The notes under the pieces were generated by a model. It made no database searches. It worked only from the letters and a program-made list of their open reading frames with translations, and had not been told where the DNA came from. Shown piece by piece: positions 40,159 to 48,318 of a stretch of 53,679 bases of DNA (positions are counted from its first letter, which is position 1; each line of letters starts with the position of its first letter). The stretch is from Lachnospiraceae bacterium. Lineage in GTDB: Bacteria > Bacillota > Clostridia > Lachnospirales > Lachnospiraceae. The position numbers were made by a program, and so were the translations under genes. The stretch spans positions 1-53,679 of the forward strand of contig JAFTWX010000082.1 of NCBI GenBank assembly GCA_017465095.1. Direction: 5' to 3'.

Positions 40159-42832
40159 CGGTCTCCTCCATCTGTGCGAAAGCCGCCTCCATGCGGTTGG
40201 TCGCCTCCGATTTTTGCTCCGTGTATTCCTCCCGGATGCGCTTTTTGGTATTCTCAATCTCTTCCTTCAGTTCCCTGGCCGAAAGAAGAAGACATCCCTG
40301 TCCCCAGACAATAAGCTGCACAAGACCGTCGGAAGTCGCCACCGTAACGCGGTAATCCCCTTTGGCTATATTGTGCGCCGCCTTCTCAATATACATATCC
40401 GCCGTCTCCGCCTCCTTGGTGTAGACCACTTCAATGTTATGATACTTCTGTACCTGTCCGATGTTCCCTTTTACTTTATATGCATCAAACACTACAATCA
40501 GACGACATTTTTTAAATCCCTGATAATCACAGAGAATATCCATCAGCTTTCCTCTGGCCGCATCAATGTTAGCCTCTGCTAACTCTTTTAGCTCATCCCA
40601 CGCAAAAATGATATTGTATCCGTCCACAAGAAGATATTCTTCCAAAACCTTGTGAGACTTCGCAGGTTTCCGGCGTCCCTCCCCTGCATTCGCTTCCGGT
40701 GACGCTTTCACAACGCGGGCTGACGGGAGCACTCTCGGCTTCGGCGTTCCGTATGTCTTCTCGAAAATCGCCTTGAGCTCTTCCTCCTGTGCACCGTATT
40801 TGCGATCCAAGCTATCCGCTTTGCGCTGCGCCTGTCTTTGAAGCCGCAGAATCGTTTCCTCCCCAAACTCATTTTTTCGGCGGGCATTCAGTACACTCTC
40901 CACATGCATATGCTCTTCCACTTCATTCCACGGAATGATCTGACCGGACCCATGCTGACAAAATACGGAATCTGCCGGGTTACGTCTGTCAAAGGAAGGA
41001 TCATACCCTTTCTTCTCCTGTACTTCCTCCCCGTTGTGACATACATCGTAGCCGTCCGGCGTCATGACAAGCTTTCCTCTTCCTCCGGTAAAGGCTGCAA
41101 TCTCCCTTGCATAGTTACGCATGGTGGAAACAGGAGCTCTTCCGCTGATAATCGCCTGCTCTCCCTGCAAGTCCGGCTGCTGAAAGCTTCCGCCCATCCG
41201 CTCCATGTCCGCCAGAACACGCCCGATCATATCGGACGGAACCGTAATGCGGAACGAATAGTACGGCTCAAGCAGCAGACTTTCCGCCTGCATGAGTCCC
41301 TGTCGTACCGCGCGGTAGGTGGCCTGTCTGAAATCGCCGCCCTCCGTATGCTTCGTGTGGGCTTTTCCTGCCACCAACGTGATTTTCATATCCGTAATCG
41401 GAGCGCCTGTGAGCACTCCTCTGTGCTGTTTTTCCTGCAAATGTACAAGCACCAGTCTCTGCCAGTTAAGCGCCAGATCATCCTCCCTGCAGTCGGTGTC
41501 AAACACAAGTCCGCTCCCCCTCGGAAGGCTCTCAAGCAGCAGATGAACTTCCGCATAGTGGCGGAGCGGCTCAAAGTGGCCGACTCCTTCCACCGTATTT
41601 TGGATGGTCTCCCTGTAAACCACATCTCCCTCATCAAAAAATGCTTCGAAATCAAAACGCTCTGCGATGAGACGGCGGAGCACCTCAATTTGTACGTCAC
41701 CCATAAGCTGCACGCGTATCTCGGAAAGTTCCTCATCCCAGTTGACATGCAGTTCCGGATGTTCTTCCTCCAAAATGCGGAGTTTTGCCAAAACCGTATG
41801 GGCATCCATCGTTTCCGGTCCGTGTACTTTATAGGATAACACCGGTTCCAGATAGGTCGCACTCTTCTGCTGCTCGCATCCGATTCCCTCTCCCGCAAGG
41901 GCGTAGGTGAGTCCTGTCACAGCGCAGACACAACCGGCGCAGACTTCATCCGTCACCTCATATTTATCTCCGTGGTAAATCCGGATCTGATTTACCTTTT
42001 CTTCCTTTTCCCAATCAGCACCGGCTAACATTTCTTTTACTTTCAGTTTGCCGCCGGTAATTTTCATATGCACAAGACGATTGCCCTGACCATCTCTGGT
42101 CACTTTAAATATTCTTGCTCCAAACTCGGACCTGCGCACCGGTTCCCTGGAATAGCCCACAAGTCCTGCGATTAACTTATCGATTCCCTCATGCTTTAAT
42201 GCCGAACCGAAAAAACAAGGAAAGAGCTTGCGCTCTCCGATTGCACGGGCGATGTCTTCCTCTCCGATGGTTTCTCCCGAAAGGAACCTATCCAGCAGCA
42301 TCTCATCCGTCATGGCCACCTGCTCGTAAAAACTGTCATCCCAATCACCCATACAGGAAAAATCGACGCAGTCTCCGGAAAGTTCCGTGCGGATCCGCTC
42401 ATAAATATCTTCCTTCACGGCGGTTTCCTGATCCATCTTATTTACAAAAATAAAGGTCGGAATCTGATATTCCTCCAAAAGCCGCCACAGCGTTTCCGTA
42501 TGTCCCTGCACCCCGTCCGCTGCGCTGACCACCAAAATCGCGTAGTCGAGAATCTGAAGGCTCCGCTCCATCTCCGCCGAAAAATCCACATGTCCCGGCG
42601 TATCCACCAGCGTAAAACAGGTATCCCCGAAGTGCAGCTGCGCCTGCTTGGAAAAAATGGTAATTCCGCGCTCCCTTTCCTGCAAATCGGTGTCCATGAA
42701 GGAATCCCCGTGATCCACGCGACCCGCTTTCCGGATACCGCCGCTCTCCAGGAGAAGCTGCTCCGACAAGGTAGTCTTTCCCGCATCCACGTGGGCCAAA
42801 ATCCCAAGTACCATATTTATTTGTCCGCCCAT
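40133..42832 (-). CDS. TetM-like translational GTPase fused to a YacP/Rae1-type NYN endoribonuclease
   Basis: About 899 residues from the ATG at 42832 (GGAG five bases upstream); an ATG at 42814 is also possible. Residues ~1-640 are an EF-G/TetM-family ribosomal GTPase: P-loop AHVDAGKTT, switch I RERGITI, DTPGH and NKMD, then domains II-V (MGDVQIEVL, YRETI, FRITVP). The TetM loop that displaces tetracycline (YSPVSTPADF) is replaced by KAHTKHTEGGDFRQA, so resistance should not be assumed. After a basic linker, residues ~733-865 are an NYN/PIN-like domain: LLVDGYNIIFAW, IVVFDAYKV, AETADMYIE and VATSDG supply the acidic site of YacP, which as B. subtilis Rae1 cuts mRNA in the ribosomal A site. 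A coiled tail ends the protein. Overlaps trmO and nudC. Confidence 0.88.
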   Translation of the reverse strand: MGGQINMVLGILAHVDAGKTTLSEQLLLESGGIRKAGRVDHGDSFMDTDLQERERGITIFSKQAQLHFGDTCFTLVDTPGHVDFSAEMERSLQILDYAILVVSAADGVQGHTETLWRLLEEYQIPTFIFVNKMDQETAVKEDIYERIRTELSGDCVDFSCMGDWDDSFYEQVAMTDEMLLDRFLSGETIGEEDIARAIGERKLFPCFFGSALKHEGIDKLIAGLVGYSREPVRRSEFGARIFKVTRDGQGNRLVHMKITGGKLKVKEMLAGADWEKEEKVNQIRIYHGDKYEVTDEVCAGCVCAVTGLTYALAGEGIGCEQQKSATYLEPVLSYKVHGPETMDAHTVLAKLRILEEEHPELHVNWDEELSEIRVQLMGDVQIEVLRRLIAERFDFEAFFDEGDVVYRETIQNTVEGVGHFEPLRHYAEVHLLLESLPRGSGLVFDTDCREDDLALNWQRLVLVHLQEKQHRGVLTGAPITDMKITLVAGKAHTKHTEGGDFRQATYRAVRQGLMQAESLLLEPYYSFRITVPSDMIGRVLADMERMGGSFQQPDLQGEQAIISGRAPVSTMRNYAREIAAFTGGRGKLVMTPDGYDVCHNGEEVQEKKGYDPSFDRRNPADSVFCQHGSGQIIPWNEVEEHMHVESVLNARRKNEFGEETILRLQRQAQRKADSLDRKYGAQEEELKAIFEKTYGTPKPRVLPSARVVKASPEANAGEGRRKPAKSHKVLEEYLLVDGYNIIFAWDELKELAEANIDAARGKLMDILCDYQGFKKCRLIVVFDAYKVKGNIGQVQKYHNIEVVYTKEAETADMYIEKAAHNIAKGDYRVTVATSDGLVQLIVWGQGCLLLSARELKEEIENTKKRIREEYTEQKSEATNRMEAAFAQMEETDDTGHQPI

Positions 42833-43509
42833 TCGATCTCCACTATGCAAACTGTGTCTTCCTTTACTTTAAATTTGATATTGTAACCCGCATAGGTCAT
42901 TCCCCATATCCGGTCTTCATCGTCCAGATAAGCGGTCCTCGGATCCTGTGCCAAAAGCTTCGTAATCGTTTCCCTATGCACTTCCACGAATTTCTCTTCC
43001 TTCATTTCTTCGGGCAATGTAACTTCCCACTGCACCTTCAGCTGTCTGTCTTTGACCCGCTGTGCAAACCCGTCCTTTGCCTCCGGATGTGAATCACAGT
43101 AGGACAAATATGGTTTGATATCATAAATCGGTGTCCCGTCAAGCATATCGATTCCCGATACGCAGATGACCGGGCCCAGCTTTTCATCCATGACAATCCC
43201 GTCTATTTTTACCGAAGAAAGTCCGATGGGATTCGGCCGGAACGGGGAACGGCTCGCAAATACGCCAACCCGCTTTTTCCCTCCGAGTCGCGGGGGACGC
43301 ACGGTCGCCGACCATCCCTCTCTCTGCGCCTTTGAAAACTGCCAGATTACCCACAGGTGCGAATATTCTTCTAATCCCTTGAGTGCCTCCGTACTCCGGT
43401 ACTGTGGTTCAAACACAATCCGTCCGCGCAGATTTTCAACCAGTCCGCTCTGCCTCGGGATTCCGAATTTTTCCGAAAAATCGGTGTGCATACGCGCTAT
43501 AATTTTCAT
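42817..43509 (-). CDS. trmO: tRNA (N6-threonylcarbamoyladenosine-37-N6)-methyltransferase
   Basis: 230 residues, TsaA/TrmO family: the N-terminal beta-barrel begins MKIIARMHTDFSEKFGIPRQ, with LEEYSHLWVIWQF, RVGVFASRSPFRPNPIGLS and DMLDGTPIYDIKPYL, all family hallmarks. It uses SAM to methylate t6A37 of tRNA(Thr)-type anticodons, which tunes ACY decoding. GGGAG lies before the ATG, directly after the T-tract of a terminator. Its 3' end overlaps the start of the GTPase-nuclease gene, so the two are probably coupled. Confidence 0.93.
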   Translation of the reverse strand: MKIIARMHTDFSEKFGIPRQSGLVENLRGRIVFEPQYRSTEALKGLEEYSHLWVIWQFSKAQREGWSATVRPPRLGGKKRVGVFASRSPFRPNPIGLSSVKIDGIVMDEKLGPVICVSGIDMLDGTPIYDIKPYLSYCDSHPEAKDGFAQRVKDRQLKVQWEVTLPEEMKEEKFVEVHRETITKLLAQDPRTAYLDDEDRIWGMTYAGYNIKFKVKEDTVCIVEIEWADK

Positions 43510-43520
43510 ATTTCACTCCC

Positions 43521-43554
43521 AAAAAAGCAGTCCCCGCAAGCGGAACTGCTTTTG
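43521..43554 (-). terminator. Terminator after the methyltransferase gene
   Basis: AAAGCAGTTCCGC and GCGGGGACTGCTTT pair with two mismatches, followed by TTTTTT on the minus strand. The T run lies at the ribosome site of trmO, so trmO must be reached by read-through or by a promoter inside the methyltransferase gene. Confidence 0.8.
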
Positions 43555-43557
43555 TTT

Positions 43558-44334
43558 TTATGATACCGACAAAATATCCACCGTGTGCGAACTCGCTCCA
43601 ATCAGATCCTGTCGCTCGCAAGTTGCGAGATGATATTTGATGAACCACGCAAACTCTTCCTCGCTCATGGCATTGATCACCGGACGCATATGGTCCGCCG
43701 GTCCGTCGGCTGCAATAATCTGAATCCGTGAGAGTTGCACCGCCTCGTTGATCCGGTCAATATCTTCCGTCCGGACAAAACTGTACAGCGGATTTGCCTC
43801 CGGCTTGCAATGAAAATCTTCCGTTAACAGCTGCTTTTCCACACTTTCCAAAATATGTCCCTCGCGGAACGCATATGTCAGCACGCTGTAATCATTCATA
43901 CAATATGCCACAAGAATTACGCCGCCAGGCTTCGTCACACGCTTTGCCTCGGACAGTGCCTTGCACTTATCTTCAAATGCATGGAGATGATACATCGGCC
44001 CGAACACAAGCGTCAGGTCAAAGCTGTCATCGGCAAATCTGGAAAGCTTCATGGCATTGCCCTGGTAGGCCTTCACGCTGCTTCCCTTCTTTTTTAAAAC
44101 TCCGAGATTGCTTTTCACCAGTTCAACCGCCGTGACATCATAGCCCTCCTCAGCCAGCGCCACACTGTATCTCCCGGTCCCTGCACCTACATCCAGAATT
44201 TTCGGATTGCTGCGCCCTTCCAGATATTTGTGTATGTAGCGCATGGAAGTCACATACTCCACCTGTCCGTGTCTGGACAGCAATCTTTTGTCTTCGTTAA
44301 ATTTATTATAATAGGCAATCAGTTCTTCTGTCAT
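43558..44334 (-). CDS. Class I SAM-dependent methyltransferase
   Basis: 258 residues. Motif I ILDVGAGTGRYSVALAEEG (~45-63), acidic strand VTAVEL, motif IV LVFGPMYHL and the post-motif GGVILVAYCMN are those of Rossmann-fold methyltransferases of the UbiE/Methyltransf_25 type. No domain that identifies the substrate is visible. The ATG overlaps the stop of the PAS-GGDEF gene (ATGA), indicating translational coupling to a signalling protein. Confidence 0.85.
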   Translation of the reverse strand: MTEELIAYYNKFNEDKRLLSRHGQVEYVTSMRYIHKYLEGRSNPKILDVGAGTGRYSVALAEEGYDVTAVELVKSNLGVLKKKGSSVKAYQGNAMKLSRFADDSFDLTLVFGPMYHLHAFEDKCKALSEAKRVTKPGGVILVAYCMNDYSVLTYAFREGHILESVEKQLLTEDFHCKPEANPLYSFVRTEDIDRINEAVQLSRIQIIAADGPADHMRPVINAMSEEEFAWFIKYHLATCERQDLIGASSHTVDILSVS

Positions 44335-45644
44335 TGTTCTTTTGCTGCCTCCCCGGCTCTGCGAGGTGCAATTTCATTAAAGCATATATTTCCTTTTCCG
44401 TTTCTCTTTGCCTCGTACATATTGTCGTCAGCCCAGTCAAAAATAGCTGTAATATCCATTCCCTTTTCCCACGGAACGATTCCGACGCTGCAAGGTACTT
44501 TTTCAATAATATCGCCTGCTTTGCGCATCACTTCCGCTTTACCGATGTTTTTGGTCAGCGCAATAAATTCATCTCCGCCGAAACGTCCGACAATGGAATC
44601 TTCCTCCATAATATCAAGAATCGTCTCCGCTGCTTCCTTCAAAACACTGTCACCGTATTGATGTCCGTATTTATCATTGATAGATTTAAAATCATCCAAA
44701 TCAATCATGCAGAAATAGAATTCTGCATCCGGAGCCTGTTTTACAAACTCTGTCATTTTCTCAAATACAATCTCCTTGCGGTACAGACCGGTCAAACCGT
44801 CGACCTGTGCCTGATAGCTCATCTTTTCTCTCTCCAGCACTTCCGCATGGATATCTTCGATTCGTCCCATGACGCTGGCCACTTTGCCGTCCGCTCCGAC
44901 TACACTCTTATAATAAGCACGGTGCCACCGGTAACCGCCTCCGGAAATCGCAGTCAGATATTCCAGTTCACCTGATGTTTCCTGTTTTACCGCATTTTGC
45001 AAAGCATTGGTAAATGCCTGAAGATGATCCGTGTGAACAATAGGATTTTTCCGCACATAAGAACTGTATCCTGTCAGTTCCTTTGTCTTTTTATTGTGCG
45101 GAAGATTGTAGGAAAATAACATACTGTCGCGCGCCGGGAAATATTCAAACAAAATACCCTGTACGGTCTCCGCCAATACATGGTAACGGGCATCCCTTAT
45201 CATGAGCTCATCGTTCATCCGCTCAAGCTCTTTCATCTTCTGCTCATTTTCCATTTTATCCGTCACATCACGCATAATCAGAAGGACATGCTTTGTGCCC
45301 GCATCCGCATTTGCAATCGGTGCAAGCTTAACGGCAAACCAGCTCTTCACGTGGTCGCGTCTCTCTATCTGTATGGTCTGCTCCAGCACTTTTCCGGCCT
45401 TTACACATTTTTGGATGGAATCCGGAATGTCCGGATAATTTGTTTTCGACATTCCAAGCCGCTCATAAAATGCCTGATTCAGGTAGAGTACCTTGATTTC
45501 ATCCACCTGTACTTCAAACAGACCGACTCCTGTCTTCATATTGGAGACAAGCAACTGTAACACATCCTGTAAATCTTTCGTCGCCCGCACAAGACGCTCG
45601 CTGTCCCAAAGATTCAATTCGTCCCATTTGTTATTTTGATTCAT
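44331..45644 (-). CDS. PAS-PAS-GGDEF diguanylate cyclase
   Basis: 437 residues from the ATG at 45644 (AAGGGGGA six bases upstream). Two PAS-like domains (~25-130 with QVDEIKVLYLNQAFYERLG, and ~150-265, ending GKVASVMGRIEDIHAEV) precede a GGDEF domain (~280-425). LTGLYRK, DDFKSINDKYGHQYGDSVL and GRFGGDEFIAL are intact, so cyclic-di-GMP synthesis is expected. The RxxD inhibitory site five residues before the motif is absent, so no product inhibition through it. No membrane segment, so it is cytosolic and probably senses an internal cue. Coupled to the downstream methyltransferase. Confidence 0.92.
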   Translation of the reverse strand: MNQNNKWDELNLWDSERLVRATKDLQDVLQLLVSNMKTGVGLFEVQVDEIKVLYLNQAFYERLGMSKTNYPDIPDSIQKCVKAGKVLEQTIQIERRDHVKSWFAVKLAPIANADAGTKHVLLIMRDVTDKMENEQKMKELERMNDELMIRDARYHVLAETVQGILFEYFPARDSMLFSYNLPHNKKTKELTGYSSYVRKNPIVHTDHLQAFTNALQNAVKQETSGELEYLTAISGGGYRWHRAYYKSVVGADGKVASVMGRIEDIHAEVLEREKMSYQAQVDGLTGLYRKEIVFEKMTEFVKQAPDAEFYFCMIDLDDFKSINDKYGHQYGDSVLKEAAETILDIMEEDSIVGRFGGDEFIALTKNIGKAEVMRKAGDIIEKVPCSVGIVPWEKGMDITAIFDWADDNMYEAKRNGKGNICFNEIAPRRAGEAAKEQ

Positions 45645-45693
45645 AACACATCCCCCTTTCTTCGTGCAAACTTTCATTTCACAACTATATTTC

Positions 45694-45699
45694 ATTATA
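45694..45699 (-). promoter_or_regulatory. Extended -10 promoter of the PAS-GGDEF gene
   Basis: TGG-TATAAT on the minus strand, 50 bases before the start codon; the -35 inside the upstream gene is weak (TGGCAG). Confidence 0.5.
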
Positions 45700-45704
45700 C
45701 CACA

Positions 45705-46205
45705 TTACTTCACATTCTGCCACGTCACATAAATATGCGAGGCAGCAAAAATCAGCGCTGCGATCACAAGCAAAATATACTGCAACGTAATACTGCTCAG
45801 CAAAAAAATCACCGCCGGAATAATTGCAAGCGCCATACTTTTCCACTTGTTCTGCTTTATAAAATAAAGCACCCAGACAATCCAGTACGCAAAAACAAGC
45901 AGCGCATTGCCACATATGTAAGCAAGAAACGCCGCAACAGAGGAAAATCCGAATCCGTCCTGTCCGATATCCAAAATAAGCAAAATCATACATCCGTATC
46001 TTCCGATCTGCTCCAGTACATTCATCACCTTATTCTGACACTTATTTTCCACACCTCTGAATTTGATTGCATAGATAATATTCGGAATCAGTATGGCAAT
46101 CACAATACACAATCCGAACAGATTAATCCATCCGCCGCCGAGTTTTCCCGCCAAAAATACGGAAGTAGGACCGTCCGCCTGTCCTATAATAATCGGGTCC
46201 ATCAT
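45705..46205 (-). CDS. Small polytopic membrane protein with OadB-like signature at its N-terminus
   Basis: 166 residues from the first ATG at 46205 (AGGAG eight bases upstream, ATG ATG follow). The first ~20 residues, PIIIGQADGPTSVFLAGKLG, match the Asp-containing GGADGPT signature of beta subunits of sodium-pumping decarboxylases (OadB/MmdB/GcdB), but the rest of the protein, about five hydrophobic segments and a short basic tail (KFRGVENKCQNK), does not look like a truncated OadB. Its relation to sodium transport is unclear. Located five bases after the glycerate kinase gene on the same strand, so probably cotranscribed. Confidence 0.7.
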   Translation of the reverse strand: MMDPIIIGQADGPTSVFLAGKLGGGWINLFGLCIVIAILIPNIIYAIKFRGVENKCQNKVMNVLEQIGRYGCMILLILDIGQDGFGFSSVAAFLAYICGNALLVFAYWIVWVLYFIKQNKWKSMALAIIPAVIFLLSSITLQYILLVIAALIFAASHIYVTWQNVK

Positions 46206-46210
46206 AATAA

Positions 46211-47341
46211 TCACTCCTCTTCTTTCAAATACCGCATTACTGCAAGTTTCATGTTTTGGGTTGCCGTCTCTTTCTGCATGGCTTCCTCCGCCGGTATCCC
46301 CGGTCCGGAAATCGCATACATGGCATCGATATCGCCGGCAAGACACGTTTTCGCATCCTCCGTCACCTGCCCTGCAAAGGCATATACTTTACATCCGTGC
46401 TTTTTTGCCAGGCGGGCTGCCCGCACCGGCGCCTTCCCCATAGCACTCTGCCTATCCAGCCGGCCTTCTCCCGTGATAAAAATATCCGCATCCTTTATAT
46501 ACGTTTCAAGTCCCGTCAGCTCCATCACAAGGTCTGCTCCGGGCAAAAGTTCTCCGTCCAGAAAACTGACAAAGGCAAATCCCATTCCGCCTGCTCCTCC
46601 GGCGCCCGGGATATTTCTGCAGCTCTTTCCGGTGCAGCACTCAACAACCTCCGCATAGTTTGCCATAGCAGCATCGACATTTCTGCACTCCTCCGCCCGC
46701 AGTCCTTTCTGCGGTGCAAACACATAAGTTGCCCCCTGCTTACCGCACAGCGGATTGTCCACATCACAGGCAACTCTGAAGCTGCACGCTGAAAGCTGCG
46801 CAGTCACCGCACTGTCATCTATAAATTTTACTTCTCCCAGAGACGCTCCGATCCCGGGTAATTGTTTCTTATCTTTATCCAAAAAGCGGTATCCGAGCGC
46901 TGTGAGCATTCCCATTCCGCCGTCGTTGGTTGCACTACCGCCGATGCCGATGAGAAAATTGTGACAGCCTTTTTTTATCGCATCCAAAATCATTTCTCCG
47001 ACACCGTATGTCGTCGTTTGCAGAGGATCTCTCTGCTCCTTGGTAAGAAGCGGTAATCCTGCTGCCCGGGCCATCTCGATGACCGCCGTCCCTGCATCCG
47101 GCAATATGACATACACAGCATCTGTCTTTTGCCCTACAGGATTGCTGACCTTGACCGAAACCATTTCTCCGCCCAGCCCCTGCGCAATTGCCTCCGTCAT
47201 GCCTTCGCCGCCGTCCGCCAGTAGGCGCACCACAACATCCTCATCCGGTATTGCTGCCAAAACGCCTTCTTTTGCCGCATTTCCGGCCTCCGCAGAAGTT
47301 AAGCTCCCTTTGAACGAATCCATCGCAATTACAACTTTCAT
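46211..47341 (-). CDS. Glycerate kinase (GlxK/GarK family)
   Basis: 376 residues from the ATG at 47341 (AGAGG upstream). The type II glycerate kinase pattern is clear: MKVVIAMDSFKGSLTSAEAG at the start, LLADGGEGMTEA, IGIGGSATNDGGMGMLTALG, GAGGAGGMGFAF and FITGEGRLDRQSAMGKAP. It phosphorylates D-glycerate, giving 2-phosphoglycerate (GarK/GlxK type) for entry to glycolysis. The ribosome site lies just after the stop of the YbaK-like gene upstream (20-base gap). Confidence 0.93.
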   Translation of the reverse strand: MKVVIAMDSFKGSLTSAEAGNAAKEGVLAAIPDEDVVVRLLADGGEGMTEAIAQGLGGEMVSVKVSNPVGQKTDAVYVILPDAGTAVIEMARAAGLPLLTKEQRDPLQTTTYGVGEMILDAIKKGCHNFLIGIGGSATNDGGMGMLTALGYRFLDKDKKQLPGIGASLGEVKFIDDSAVTAQLSACSFRVACDVDNPLCGKQGATYVFAPQKGLRAEECRNVDAAMANYAEVVECCTGKSCRNIPGAGGAGGMGFAFVSFLDGELLPGADLVMELTGLETYIKDADIFITGEGRLDRQSAMGKAPVRAARLAKKHGCKVYAFAGQVTEDAKTCLAGDIDAMYAISGPGIPAEEAMQKETATQNMKLAVMRYLKEEE

Positions 47342-47361
47342 TCCGCTACCTCTTTGCACGT

Positions 47362-47847
47362 TTACTCTGACACATCTTCCTGCCAGTCCTTGCACACATC
47401 AACCCATTCCTTCATGCCGGAATACTTTTCCAATTCTTCGATTGTGAGATTGATCGTCGCCTCCGGACTTCCCGCCGCTGCATGCAAATCGGTAAAGCGC
47501 TTCATGGAAACATCCAGATAAACCTCAACATCTTCCTTTACACAAAACGGGCAAACACCTCCCGGCGGATGTCCGATTAGCTCCTCCAGTTCATCACCGC
47601 GTACCATGGCTGCTTTCTCATGAAACTTTGCTTTATACTTGGCGTTATGCACTCTCGCATCCCCTGCCATAACAATGACAATCGGATGGTCCTTCAAACG
47701 GAAAGACATGGTCTTTGCAATGCGCGCCGGCTCACAGCCGATCTCCTGTGCCGCATGCTCCACCGTATCTGTAATATGATCCTGAATGCGGACTTTGTCT
47801 CCCATTCCGTACTGTTCAAAATATGCTTTTACGTTTTCCCACGACAT
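47362..47847 (-). CDS. YbaK/EbsC-fold aminoacyl-tRNA editing protein
   Basis: 161 residues. The YbaK/EbsC fold is seen in VEHAAQEIGCEPARIAKTM (conserved Lys at its end), IVIVMAGDARVHNAKYK, and GHPPGGVCPFCVKEDV (the GhxxGGVxPf motif), with VSMKRFTDLHAAAG at the C-terminal half. This pattern fits the ProXp-type free-standing editing domains (deacylation of mischarged tRNA) better than bacterial YbaK itself, which is at 12952-13437. Substrate unknown. GGAGG is nine bases before the ATG. Confidence 0.85.
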   Translation of the reverse strand: MSWENVKAYFEQYGMGDKVRIQDHITDTVEHAAQEIGCEPARIAKTMSFRLKDHPIVIVMAGDARVHNAKYKAKFHEKAAMVRGDELEELIGHPPGGVCPFCVKEDVEVYLDVSMKRFTDLHAAAGSPEATINLTIEELEKYSGMKEWVDVCKDWQEDVSE

Positions 47848-47881
47848 TTCGGGTTCCCTCCGGTTTTGTTTGTCATATGTA

Positions 47882-47887
47882 AGTATA
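47882..47887 (-). promoter_or_regulatory. Possible -10 of the YbaK-like gene
   Basis: TATACT on the minus strand, 35 bases before the start codon, with no good -35. Confidence 0.4.
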
Positions 47888-47940
47888 TCATATAACGGAA
47901 GCTCTTGTCTGCTGTTGAATTTTCACGACCTTATGGAGAT

Positions 47941-48190
47941 GTTCTCCCCACGTAGAGACTTTTTCAGCATGTGAGGAGACTTTTTTCTTTATTTTTCACT
48001 ATTTTTCTCCCCACGCAACTTATATATCACTTTATGGGGGAGAATATTTATTCTTGTTTTTTGTTATGTAAACCGAATTTCAGTCTTTTATCTCCCTATA
48101 CATGCTGTAACCAGTCTTATGGGGAGATAAAAATTTTTAATTTTTAAATTCCATCTCCTATATTGAAAAAAATGCTCGCCATGGGGAGAT
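47941..48190. repeat. Tandem array of degenerate hairpin repeats (array 2)
   Basis: The 471-base gap between the YbaK-like gene and carB has no ORF but four inverted-repeat units in the same orientation as array 1. Arm pairs: TCTCCCCAC (47943) with GTGAGGAGA (47971); TTCTCCCC (48005) with GGGGAGAA (48037); TTTTATCTCCC (48086) with GGGAGATAAAA (48122), 11 of 11; ATCTCC (48153) with GGAGAT (48185). Loops are 19-26 bases; left arms are 62, 83 and 65 bases apart. An isolated right arm, TTATGGAGA, lies at 47931. The first unit carries CCCACGTA, as does the first unit of array 1. Confidence 0.6.
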
Positions 48191-48257
48191 ATCTTCAGTT
48201 CCAAGAGCGGGGACACTATAGCTAATTGCAACCGATATCCGTGTCCATCGACATACA

Positions 48258-48292
48258 CAAAAAAATCGCGACCGAAATCGGCCGCGATTTTC
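48258..48292 (-). terminator. Terminator of carB
   Basis: AAATCGCGGCCGA and TCGGTCGCGATTT pair with one mismatch and are followed by a T run on the minus strand, 26 bases after the carB stop. Confidence 0.85.
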
Positions 48293-48318
48293 CAATATAC
48301 ATTATGCTATTTCAAAAA

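Noticed and set aside
40133..42832. Annotation as a tetracycline-resistance protein
   Set aside because: The GTPase resembles TetM/TetO, but the domain IV loop needed to push out tetracycline is different and a nuclease is fused, so resistance is not supported.
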